Origin: Panagrolaimus kolymaensis
Lineage: Eukaryota > Nematoda > Chromadorea > Rhabditida > Panagrolaimidae
Length of the DNA stretch: 64,000 nt
NCBI GenBank assembly: GCA_028622995.1
Contig: JAJQJQ010000029.1
Location: 992,001-1,056,000 of the forward strand
Direction of reading: 5' to 3'
A model generated the notes under the pieces. That model was not told the origin of the DNA, searched no databases, and saw nothing but the letters and a program-made list of their open reading frames with translations. The position numbers and the translations under genes were made by a program. Positions 1 to 10,225 of the stretch are shown here, piece after piece (position 1 is the first letter of the stretch; every line of letters starts with the position of its first letter).

Positions 1-569
1 AGCTTCGAGAAGAAAGGATTTATCGTTTTCTTCGTTTTTATAAATAAATCTTGTTTTATACTGTTGTTCTTTGTGTATGTAGTTCTAGTTGCTATTTAGT
101 GGTTAATGTTTATGTTATGCTACTTATGTAATAATGCCTCAACTAACTTGAGCTTGATGCAATTTATTCCATGAAAAAATGCAATAATGAAAGCATTCAT
201 TTTGAATCAAATAAAATTCCTACAGCGAAATTGTAAGCTTGCTAAAGCCACTCGCGTTTTTTTTTCTTCATCAAAGTCTTTTTGTTGCTTCATTTTCTAA
301 TCAGTCAAGTCCAATCACTTTCAATCAATGTTGTTCAATCATATTTTTTTGGTTGGATTTATTAGTTTTTTTGCCTTTGTCTAATCACTCACCATAACGT
401 ACTATTACTTGTTTCTTCTTGCCACATTTCAGCGTTATGTGCAATCCTGTAGCTTCTTTAGTTTGTTATCAAACATTCCAATTTTGTCGTTTTTCCGTGA
501 TAACCATTTTACTTTTCTTGCGTTTTGATTCCTATTATTATATTATTGTTTTCAGTGTCTTTTGCTAAA
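1..569. other. Intergenic; probable 3' UTR end of an upstream family copy, then 5' flank
   Basis: The first about 60 bases carry a TAAATAAATCTTGTTTTATA tail that is nearly identical to the tails after the two genes that follow (about 2310 and about 4130). I infer that the window opens in the 3' UTR of another copy of the same family. From about 100 to 569 I see no supported coding region. A T-rich tract ending in TTTTCAG at 549-555 lies just before the next start codon. Confidence 0.5.
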
Positions 570-2235
570 ATGGGAAATCATAATTCTGTGCTTGGATCTC
601 TTCAACCACCGTTGGCTGGTCATGGTAATGCTGTTTCAATTTTTCATGAAGCTGATGATGTTCAACGATTCGAAGATGAAAACGCTAAATGGACTTTGGA
701 AGATATGATCTATGGACTGATTGCAGAACGCTTTCGGCTTGCTACTGAAAACCTTGATCTTAAATTTGAAAATGATCAAATGAAGGAAAATCAAAATGTT
801 AAAGAAGATACAATGAAAGCTCTTAAAGCTGAAAAAGATCATTCGGCCCAGGTCATTGCTGTTTTAGAATCAACCAACAAGAAACAACTTGGAATGGTAA
901 TAACTTCGCTTTGTCTTCGTTTTACATTCGTTTAATTTCAGATTTCAACTTTGAAAATGGAAAAAGAAACTGATCGTCTTTTTGGAAATGAAGAAAAGAA
1001 AGCATTCGAAAGTGAAATTACTCGTATCAAACAACTCAATGCTGATTTAGAAGCTAAAAATAAGAAGCAACTTGAAATGGTAAACGTTTATCTTTTTCTT
1101 CTTCTTCTCATTATCTTTTTCTTTTCAGATTTCTATTTTGGAAAAAGAAAAGCTAGCTAATCTACTAACTCATGATGCTGAAAAGAGGGCGCTTCAAGAA
1201 GAAAATGATCGTCTGATCCAAGCCATTGCTGAATTAGAAGCTAAAAATAAGAATCATCTTTATAAGGTAAGTCTTTATCTTTAGTTTTACTTTACACTAC
1301 TTTATTTTTTAGATCTCTGACTTGGAAAAACAACAACATGCTAGTCCTCTTGTTCGTGGCAGAGAAAAGAAAACTACTGAAACTCACGTTGCTGAAATCA
1401 AACAAAGCCATGATCCTTTTGAACCTCTTATTGTTAAGAAAATCGTCATTAATGAATCTCAAAATGTCTGGAAATGTTACTCGACTCTTGATGGAAATGA
1501 AGAATCTGCCAATCTTTCCCTCGATGATAACACTTTGTTAGTTGACGGTGACGTTTGTGAAAAACAATTGATTCTTGATGGTCTTGTAACTCAATATGAA
1601 ACTGATCCATTCAATTTTCGTCCTAATGCTTATTGTTTTAATCAAGACCATGTTTCTCATTTACTTTCAAAAGTTCTTTCCTGTAATATTACTGACTTGT
1701 TTTTGCACAACCAAACCTTAAGCTTGGAACAATTTCAAAAGCTTGTATCTTCTGGAACTATTAAGAATCTTTATTTTCATGCCACTGATATCATAGATGA
1801 AAAGTTTCAATGTGCTTCTATTCAAAGTATTCTTTCTAAAGTTCCAAATATTGAAAAGTTTGCATAGTAAGTTTTGCTTTTTATATATTTTATTCTTTTT
1901 TAATATCCATGTTTTAGTTTTCACAACTCTAATATTAAGAAAGTAACATTCAATGATGACAAACTTCCATTCTTTACGAAGCTTCTTGAGTTCAAGATGG
2001 GTAAGATTCCATATTCTGCATTTGATGTTCAAAGTTTTCTTGCTTTCATGAAGGCAAGTTTTCATATTTCGTTTTTCTTTATTCTCTTTTTTATTTTTAG
2101 AATCATCCAAATGCTCATTTTCATCTTTCATTTAGTTCTGAACGTATATGGGACAGGCCTGGATATGAAAAAATGAAACGTATGCTTCAATCTCATGCAG
2201 ACGAATCAAGCAATCTTCAACTTAAATTCTCTTAA
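570..2235 (+). CDS. Coiled-coil plus unknown C-terminal domain protein, family copy A
   Basis: Function unknown; I do not recognise the family. Model: exons 570-896, 942-1079, 1129-1266, 1313-1866, 1918-2053 and 2101-2235, giving 475 aa. The start is the ATG 14 nt after a TTTTCAG acceptor, an arrangement shared with copies B and D. Residues 1-109 are hydrophilic and helix-prone. Exons 2 and 3 each encode 46 residues of charged coiled coil opening IS-x-LEKE, so they look like a tandem exon duplication. From about residue 200 comes the shared domain: a VIKK-type strand, an NVW-x-xYST motif, IDGL, then leucine-patterned segments (SCNITDL, KLVSS, NLYF, VPNI) and a terminal HPNAHFHL block. The N-terminus MGNHNS fits an N-myristoylation pattern. 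Intron 5 has a GC donor (GCAAGT at 2054). The C-terminal leucine spacing loosely recalls nematode F-box-associated repeats, but no F-box is visible. Confidence 0.75.
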
Positions 2236-2740
2236 TTCTTTTTGTTTGGAATCTTTCTTCGTCTTTTCTTTTGTTGATCACTTAACATTGTATATTATAT
2301 GTTTTATTAAATAAATCTTGTTTTATGTACTGTAATCTTTTCTGAATTCTTAAATTTTATGCGAGCTCTTAGGTGTTCACAAATACACAATTCAGTTTCA
2401 TAGGTTGTTTAGGTCTTTAAGCGAATAATAGTTTACAGTAATTTACGCGGGATCCAATTTTTCGTTGATTGCTTGTTTGCTTTTTGTTTTTTGTTACAAT
2501 TAGGATTTGCAGTTACCTTCATTTTTTCTTGTTAGCTGTTATTATTTTATTATTCTCCTTTTTGTTTCTAACCATCCAACGGACGGCATCACATTATCTT
2601 CTTAGATTTACGATGATTTGTATTTCTTAAATGCGTTCTTTTCAACTTTTTCTTGCCTTTTTTCTCGCGATATCATTACGTTTTATTATGTATGTACTTA
2701 CTTGTATTACATTTCTTTATTTTCAGAAGCTTTCGCAAAC
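2236..2740. other. Intergenic between family copies A and B
   Basis: Contains the 3' UTR of copy A, with AATAAA inside a TTATTAAATAAATCTTG tail near 2305-2322, and the 5' flank of copy B ending in a TTTTCAG acceptor at 2720-2726. No coding sequence supported. Confidence 0.5.
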
Positions 2741-4049
2741 ATGGATAACGATAATCAACATCCTGCAAATGGCTCTCATCTTTCATCATCTCCTGCAGAT
2801 GATAAAAAAAGGGTTTCATCAACTTTGACTCAAACTGAAGAAGTTCAAGGAACAAATGAACTTTTCTGGGAATTTGCTTATAGAAACGAAGTTCCTCGTT
2901 TAACCGATAAAATCAATCAACTTTGCCAAGAAATCACTCAACTTCATCACGAAAAGCTTGTACTTGAATTTCAAAATATTCAGTTGAAAGAAGTCAAAGA
3001 AAAGCAAAATGGTGGCTTTGATGATGATATCGCTCGTAAACGGATTGATGGAGTTGAAGAACCAAGTCAAAAAACTTTTGAAACGGTACGATTTTACATT
3101 TGCATTTCATATTTTTTCTTTCATTACTCTCGTTTTTTCAGACTTCAGCTTTGGGAAAGCATCAAGAAGGTGAACGTAAAGAAAAGCATGCTAGTAAAAT
3201 TGCTAAACCGAGATCAAAGCTTGATGATTTGGAACCACTTGTTATTAAGAAGCTTCTACATGATAAAAATCAAAATGTTTGGTTTGGTTATTTAACTATG
3301 GATGAAGATGAAAAGCCTAAAACTATTTGGATTGCCAATTCTGAATTAATTTCTGATATGATTATTGATGGCATCGTCTCGCAAAAGAACTTGATTCTTG
3401 ACCGTTTTCTTGTTCATTATGGAGCTGATCCTCTCTGTTATGGTCATGTCAATAAATGCAATGGTCATTTCGATGTTTCACATTTACTTCGAAAAGTTCA
3501 AACATGTAATATTACTGATTTGGTTTTATTCAATCAGAAGTTGCGTGTGAACGAATTTGAAAAGCTAGTCTCATCTAAAATGGTTACATATCTTTATATG
3601 TCGAAAATCAAATTATTGATGAAAAGAATAATCTTGTTTCTATTGAAAAGATCCTAGAATATGCACCAAACATTAAAAGTGTTGATTAGTGAGTTTTTTA
3701 TATTATTTTTATTCTCTTATTGATTTTTTCAGTTACTCCGATATTAAAAATGAGACATTTGAGTATCTTCTCAAGCTTCCTGTCTTTGCAAAACTTCGTG
3801 AATTCAAGATTGGTAAAATTTCTTTTCATGATTTTGATGCTCAAAGTTTCCTTGCATTCATGAAGGTAAAATTAACAAATTTTCTTTATTTTATTCATTT
3901 TTCATTTTTAGAAACATCCAAATGCTCATTTTCATCTTGAGTTTCTTCTTGTTAATTGTAAGAACCATGTCAAGGCACACTATCGAAAAATGAAACGTAA
4001 GCTTGAATCTCGTACACCAGCTGGAAAGCTTCTTATTGTAAGCCTCTAA
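2741..4049 (+). pseudogene. Coiled-coil family copy B with an internal frameshift
   Basis: Same family as copies A, C and D. Exons 2741-3085, 3142-3688, 3733-3865 and 3912-4049 total 1163 nt, one short of a multiple of three. The reading frame is open to about 3600, after a KMVTYLYMS segment, then runs into stops. Shifting frame there restores family-like sequence (ENQIIDEKN, then SIEKILEYAPNI), which continues in phase through the last two exons. The simplest explanation is loss of one base near 3599-3603, either a real mutation or a sequence error. All splice sites look intact, so decay would be recent. Copy B lacks the 46-codon coiled-coil exons seen in A and D. The start codon lies 14 nt after a TTTTCAG acceptor, as in its siblings. 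Function unknown. Confidence 0.7.
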
Positions 4050-4463
4050 TTTTTTTTGTTTGTTTTGAACCTTTGTTCGCTTTTGTTTTGTTGATCCGTC
4101 GATCACTTTTCGTTATTGTTTCTTGTTTTATAAATAAACTTTGTTTTATACTTTTTATATTATTTTCTTTTTTCTTGTTGCTTGTTAAATATTGTGAATC
4201 GCCTTTTTTCAAGGCACTTTAAACTGTGTATTATTTCATTGAAAAACATCCTCTTGCTGGAAGGAATAACGAATCAAGTATTAGCATAGGTTAAAAATGT
4301 TTAGATGGCATCAAAAATCGCTACACATTCTTGTCTGCTGTTTGTTTATATTTGAGATTCCAGTTTTCTAATGTTTCTCTAACAATCAAAATTAAGTTTA
4401 TTTATTAATACAAACAATCAAAATACATATAAATTACTATTATTATAACAAAACGAGAGATAA
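4050..4463. other. Convergent intergenic region between copies B and C
   Basis: Copy B (+) and copy C (-) converge here. A TAAATAAACTTTGTTTTATA tail follows copy B near 4130-4150. No coding region seen. Confidence 0.5.
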
Positions 4464-6481
4464 TTACATTACAATTACAAGTTTATCATCCGATGGAAAA
4501 GCTTTACGTAGTTTTTTGACGATGGGATCAAAACGTTTTCTCTCAGTTAAACCGTGTCTTTTATCATATCGAAATGAGATGGTAAAATGACAGTTTGGAT
4601 ATTTCTAAAAATGGTACATAAATATTAATAACAATCAAAATGGCGAGTTTACCTTCATGAATTTGAGGAAAGAACTAACATCAAATGGATCAGAAACAGT
4701 AATACCATATAAACGAAAAATTTGAAGATTTTTGAAACTTGGAAGCTCGACAAGTTTTGTAAAGGTTTCTTCTGTAAGTTTGATAGACTCAGTAGGATGA
4801 AATGCGCTAAAAAGAATAGGATAATTGCACATTAGTGAAGATAAAGAAACCTTACCATGCAATTTTTCGAATATTAGGAACCTTTTCCATAATTTCTTCA
4901 AATGAAGCTAATGAATCATCTTCTTTTTCAATACAAACATTTGAAAAATAGAGACTTTTGGTTTTTGTAGCTGAAACAAGTTTCACATAGTCCATCCATA
5001 ACATTTGCTGATTACTTAAAAATACATTAGTAAGATTACAGGAACGAACATGTTGACAAAGAAGGCGGGAAATAAATATGTGATATACTCGATTGTAATT
5101 ATGAGTAAAGCCTTTGAATGGATCAACTTCGGATTGATAGAGAAGGCCATCAATGATCAACTTTTTGGAAACAACTTTGTCATCAATAACTAAATTGGAG
5201 CCATTTATGCAAACTTTTGTTGATTTTTCTTTTTCATTTAATGTTAAATAAGCTTTCCATTCAAGTCCACCTTTCACATGAAAAAGTTTTTTGATAACAA
5301 GATGATCATCATCATTAGCATTTGAAGTTTTTGCAATAGCACAAGGATTGACGGATGATGAAGCCTAAAAAATAACATTACAAGCTTTTTTAAATGCATA
5401 AATTCTACAAAACGTACTGCGTCAGAATGGACAATGGAAGAATTCATTATAACCGTATTCGTTTTAACATTTGATGGAGAGGCATCGCTTTGTTCCATTT
5501 CAGCTATTTTTGACAATAATGCTTTCTTTTCTTTTTCATGAGCTTTACGATCAGTTTCCACTTTCTTTTCCATTTCAGCGAGTTTAGCTTTATCGACTTC
5601 ATGTTGCTTCTTCATACCATCAATCTGTAATGTGCAAATTAAGGTTGTCTTTTTGTTGATTTATCAATATAAAAAGTAATAATATGTATACCACCACCTT
5701 ATTCCCTCTCACTTTTGACAAATAAAGAAACTAGTTACTTACCATTTGATCACGATCCCTTTCCTTTGCATTCATTCTATCAAGCTTTTGGCGGAGAAGA
5801 GTATTTTCATTTTGATGATTTTCTCTTAAAACTTTGATATGTTTTTCAACTCTTTCTCGGAGATCCTTCTTTTCCTTTTCAAAAGCTTTACGAACATCTT
5901 CTTGTGTTTTTTCCAATTCAGCACTTCTTACTTTGTCAATTTCTCGTTGGTTTTCCATATCAGAAATCTAAACCATTGATATATGTAAGTTACAAATATA
6001 CAAACAGTATGATCCTTAAAACTCTAACAAGTAAGAAAAACTAACCTTTCTGAGATGCCGTTTAGCTTCGAATTCCATTCCTGTAATGGTTTCATTCAAA
6101 CGAGATACTTCGCTTTCATTAGGAAGTTGGGAAATATGCGAGCTTTGATTATTGAACAGCAGCTGAAGATCCCCATATGCTTGTTGTAATTCCACGTTCT
6201 TTTGTTGAAGGTCATCAGCGTTGTCTTTGAGATCATCATGATTGCTTTGAAGTTCTTTATGCTTTATTTCCAATGCCCATTTCTAAAATATAAAACTTAA
6301 CCATATAAAGATAAGAAAATTAACTAACCTCTTGCACTTTCTTTTCATATTCAGACTTCCATGAAGCAATAACAGCATCAGAATTTGATTGAAAAGTTGA
6401 TACAAAACTTGGTAAGGCATCTAATGTATCATCTAAACGAGATCGCTTCGCACCAGAACGGGAAAGATGATGATCATCCAT
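4464..6481 (-). CDS. Coiled-coil plus unknown C-terminal domain protein, family copy C
   Basis: Unknown function; longest complete member, 541 aa. Exons in order of translation: 6481-6329, 6282-6046, 5967-5743, 5624-5418, 5364-4856, 4806-4653 and 4604-4464. Every junction keeps frame with canonical sites. Residues 1-50 are Ser/Asp/Arg-rich (MDDHHLSRSGAKRSRLDD). Exons 2-4 encode about 200 residues of heptad-like coiled coil rich in Lys, Glu and Gln. The C-terminal domain aligns with copy A: VIKKLF, EWKAYLTLN, IIDGL, the SCNLTNVFL strand, a LYFSNV segment, KVPNI, SFLKFMK, then a YPNCHF ending. It lies on the strand opposite to A and B, so the local cluster includes an inversion. The start follows a TTTTTTAG acceptor about 22 nt upstream. 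Confidence 0.75.
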
Positions 6482-7232
6482 AACGGACGAAAAAAATATT
6501 ACCTAAAAAAAGTAAGATTTGTGAAGAAAGAAAAAAAAAGATGGATAAATGTGAAAGCACGCGCTAAAGAAGAAGAAGAAAAAGGCAGGATAAAGATGAA
6601 ACGAAAAATATTTTATATAAGTCCATCGACGCTTTGATGAAATATGTAAAACAATAAACAAAATATTGTGTACAATGCTTTTTGTAAAAGCTTTAACATT
6701 TTTTTGTTTGTAATTTATGCTAAACATTTGAAGCAAAGGTTCAATGAATGATGGGCGAAATGTGTTTCAAAGACAACCGTTTGCAAACTATTGAAAATTT
6801 ACAGGGCTTAGAAAAAAGCAATTTGCAAATGATGATTTCCCGAGTTTTCCTTAACTTGAAATTGAATTTTAAATGTTTTTGTTTTGAACCTTTGTTAGTT
6901 TATGTTAGTGAACATATTTTTCGTTGGTATTAGCTTTATGAATAAACTTAGTTTTATACCTTTACCTTTTTTTGAGCCTCATGCTAACCTGCTTCATTAA
7001 ATGTATGTATGTATATCTCATAAAAGTTCTGCGTTGTTTAAGATTTCTTTTCTTTCTAAACACTTTTTTTGTTTATTTTGTATTATGGGTTTTTAAATCT
7101 TCGATTTTATTTTTCTAATGCATCTAATAAATATTTTCACATTGAAACAAAGAAAAAAACTATAAACAAAGTGAAAAAATTGAAATTTGTACAAAACACA
7201 ATTTCTGAATGACTCGATTTTCTTTTAGTTTT
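6482..7232. other. Intergenic with a relic of a family 3' end
   Basis: Shared upstream flank of copy C and downstream flank of the secreted protein gene at 7233. Apart from the 6800-6960 relic (separate entry) I see only AT-rich low-complexity sequence. Confidence 0.4.
6800..6960 (+). pseudogene. Relic 3' end of a coiled-coil family gene
   Basis: An AGCAATTTGCAA segment near 6818 resembles the AGCAATCTTCAA end of copy A. The stretch GTTTTGAACCTTTGTT at about 6881 matches the copy B 3' UTR, followed by the family tail ATGAATAAACTTAGTTTTATA near 6939. The upstream domain-coding exons are absent, so this looks like the terminal fragment left by a deletion or partial duplication. Confidence 0.55.
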
Positions 7233-8461
7233 TTAAGGCATAATAGTGGTTGGTGAACATGTGCAACTGCAAGTTGGTTTAGGAGTGCCAATCGTGGGCA
7301 TAGTGGGTTTGGGGTTTGGTCCATTTTTATATGGTCCACAATAGATGAGATCCATAAAGCTACCAAAATCATTAATACTGATTCCATAAAGTAATTTAAC
7401 ATAAATTTCATCGGTATAAATTTTAAAGAATGAATTGAATTCTTTAATAATAACTGAAAGTCGAGCCTTTCCTGAAATAACCAATGACATTTGTTGCTCA
7501 ATTCGAGCTTCAAATTGAATTAAAGTTTTTTTAACTGTGCTTGAAATGGATGAATCAGATTTAATCATTTCTAATTGATTTTTGAATGAAACAACAAATG
7601 AACATTCCGAGGCTTCACCTTCAAGAATAACATCGACTTGAGTTTTTTGATAATATGTTCGAGTGATTTCAAAAAATTGTTGGAAACTTCCGAACCCAGA
7701 AATTTGAAATTGGAAAAATGATGATTGCCATTCAGAATTGATAGCGAAAAATTCTGAGATAGCTTGATAAATTAATACGCTTCGTTCAGTAACGGACAAA
7801 GACATATTTCCACAAATTCCAATTAAAGTTTCGTTGATAAAAGCATTACAAGCTGATTGTTGCTCATATGAACCATCCGTGCCATTCATCAATGCTTCAA
7901 ACAAAGGACAATTATCTTCATCATCCAAAGTCATAATCGATTCAATTTTGGTGGATTGTCTATATTCCACGACTTTAGTGAAAGATACAAGATAGCCCCA
8001 TGATGAAATATTTTGATATTGAATAAGTTCATAGCAATCAGGATTTTCACTTTGGAATTTTTGGATGCTTGAAAGGGCGATGGTTAAACGTTCTTCGATA
8101 GAAACTTTAACGGAAAGAAGTGATTTGAGAATGGTGATCCAATTAATTATGGTTGTTTTTTGTTCTGGAGTGCAATCAACTTTATCTGGAACTTCTTCAA
8201 GTCCATCAGTTAAATCACATTTTCCTTCATTATCATCTGAACCATCCACCAAGCGATCACAATCTTCATCCTTGTTTTCAAAGGAATCTCCCCAACTTCC
8301 GGTGGAATCGCTACCAGAATCCGAGCCATTGCTATCTCCATCCTTAGCCACTAAAAAAATAATATTCAAATTTATAGTTAAATTTTTTTAAAGATTTAAA
8401 ATTTACTTGAAAAAGCTAAAAGAGCAACAACAAGAAGGGCAAGAAGTAATTTTGCTTCCAT
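7233..8461 (-). CDS. Secreted acidic cysteine-containing protein, unrecognised
   Basis: Exons 8461-8407 and 8350-7233, giving 390 aa. Exon 1 encodes a clear signal peptide (MEAKLLLALLVVALLAF). After it comes a Ser/Gly/Asp-rich acidic stretch of about 50 residues (GSDSGSDSTGSWGDS, then DEDCDRLVDGSDD), then a helix-rich body of about 280 residues with scattered cysteines and possible N-glycosylation sites (NGT, NET, NMS). It ends in a Pro/Thr/Lys tail with a CSCTC cluster. No transmembrane segment follows the signal peptide, so secretion is likely. A TATAAAAG box lies about 87 nt upstream. I cannot assign a family. The single intron splits the signal peptide from the mature part, a common layout for secreted nematode proteins. 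Confidence 0.75.
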
Positions 8462-8547
8462 CTTTTTTTTATTTTTTGAAATCACTTGGTTGGTTCCAAA
8501 ACTGCTGTTGGAACTATGAATATGATTTTTGTTATGTACAAATGCGG

Positions 8548-8555
8548 CTTTTATA
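8548..8555 (-). promoter_or_regulatory. TATA box of the secreted acidic protein gene
   Basis: Reads CCAATATAAAAG on the minus strand, about 87 nt before the ATG at 8461. Confidence 0.5.
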
Positions 8556-9733
8556 TTGGATCTCTTTTTGCTGATTTACATTTTCATCATTGTTGTTGTA
8601 CTATTATTTTGTATAATCTTTTTTATCACATCACTTTTTTAATAACTTTGCATTCACGTTCTCGACGATTTTTTTTCATGGGAGCTTTAAGGGATTTACA
8701 ATTTGCATAAATAAATTATTGCATTATAGAGTAAGCGAGATGGGTTTTAGTGATATCATTCTTCTTTTTTTTATTGGATTGAACATTTGAGCTACTGCAA
8801 CAAGTGATGTGTATTTTTTTGTGACTTTTTTTCCTATCAGTTTTAAACCCTCCATTTTTTTTATTATTAAAACTTTCATTTTGTGTTTTTGATTTCTCTA
8901 AACTAAGAATTTTCCTTTCTTTCAAAATATTTAATAATATAAAAATTTGTGTTAACCAATTTTTTTTCTTCCAGAAATTTCCATCGGTATTAAACTATAT
9001 AAACCATAGTAAAAATAAAGTTTTAAAAACCACAATCAACAACTGACGACGACTTATTATTTTTTTTTGGTACACTACGTCCTCTTCTTTCTTGATATTC
9101 TTTCATTTTTACTATTTATTTTTTAAGGAATTTGTTTGTTTACTTGACCAAAAAAAAGAAGAAGTTTAATGACGACATAATTAATTAATTAATTAATTAA
9201 GTTATATTTCGTAATTTCTTTAGTTTGTACGTTTTTTATAGATCAAAAAAACAAAAACAAGCAGGCGGCGATGTTTTAAGGTAAATTTCAGGTCTCTTTT
9301 TGAAACAAAGAAAAGCATTTTTAGTTATTAACTTTACACCCCAAAAAACAAAAACATTGACGTTCTTAGACAAAGAAAAAGCATTCTTAAAACAGTGGAT
9401 CAAAAAGTGTTAGACACCTTTATTTTGACTTTTGGGGAAAAGGGTTATTGTTCATCGAACTTTTTCCTTGATTTATTTATTGATAAATTTAATTATTTTC
9501 TTTATTATTTTTTTTCGATTGTGGTGGGTTCGCAATCAATGATCACCAATAAAGAAAAGAAAAGAAAAATTTTTTATTTGTTGGCAAAAGTAAAAGGAAA
9601 TTAAAAAATCATAAACAAAAAAACAATCATCTTCAAACTTGTTTTGTGATGGAACAAACAAAACAAAAAAAAACACAAACAAGGAGTGCAACAATGAATT
9701 AAAACTTTGATGATCGTAAAGTAAAAAAATTTG
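8556..9733. other. Intergenic, low complexity
   Basis: Divergent region between the acidic secreted protein (-) and the Gly-rich protein (+). Contains a (TTAA)n tract near 9180-9200 and a GACGACGAC run near 9047. Open frames here are T- or K-rich and not credible as genes. Confidence 0.4.
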
Positions 9734-9742
9734 TATATAAAG
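9734..9742 (+). promoter_or_regulatory. TATA box of the Gly-rich secreted protein gene
   Basis: TATATAAAG lies about 67-75 nt upstream of the ATG at 9809. Confidence 0.5.
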
Positions 9743-9808
9743 TTGGAAAGAAAAGAGTTCAGAAATTAAGTTACGTCTTCGATCTTCTAATTCCAAATTT
9801 TAAAAAAA

Positions 9809-10225
9809 ATGATGCAAAAAGTTTTGGTTCTTTGCCTTATTTTTGCCCTTATTTCATGTTCCACAGCTCAATGGGGTTATAACATGTATGGTGGGTATCC
9901 AGGTCAAGGATATGGTTATGGACAAGGTATGTTGTTAGATTTTTATAACAAATTTCTTGGCTTATCTGCATTTTTTTTTTGTCAAACAAAGAACTTTTTT
10001 GATAACAAAAAAATATTTTCGCTTCAGGCTTAAAAAAGTTTTAGGATTAAAAGTATCGACAATTTATGAATTTCGAAATTAATATAACTTTTTTCAGGCA
10101 TGTATGGACCAATGGGCGGAATGGGAATGGGCAGAATGGGTTATGGAGCTATGAATGGAGCAATGCAAGGTGCTCGAATTGGTGCATCTCTTGGCGCTCT
10201 TGGTGGATTACTAGGAAAGAAATAA
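9809..10225 (+). CDS. Small secreted Gly/Tyr/Met-rich protein
   Basis: Exons 9809-9926 and 10098-10225 encode 81 aa. Residues 1-21 form a signal peptide ending near STAQ. The mature part begins WGYNMYGGYPGQGYGYGQG and continues with Met/Gly repeats (GPMGGMGMGRMGYG), then a small Ala/Gly/Leu hydrophobic end with GALGGLLGKK. Such composition is typical of nematode Gly-rich secreted or cuticle-associated peptides, including YGGW-type antimicrobial peptides, but no precise family can be named. The mature protein has no cysteines. An AATAAA signal lies at 10331. The second Met codon at 9812 could also serve as the start. The C-terminal GLLGKK resembles the end of amphipathic membrane-active peptides; that is inference only. 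Confidence 0.75.

Noticed and set aside
9180..9200. (TTAA)n tract as a transposon insertion site
   Set aside because: Simple repeat with no terminal inverted repeats next to it.
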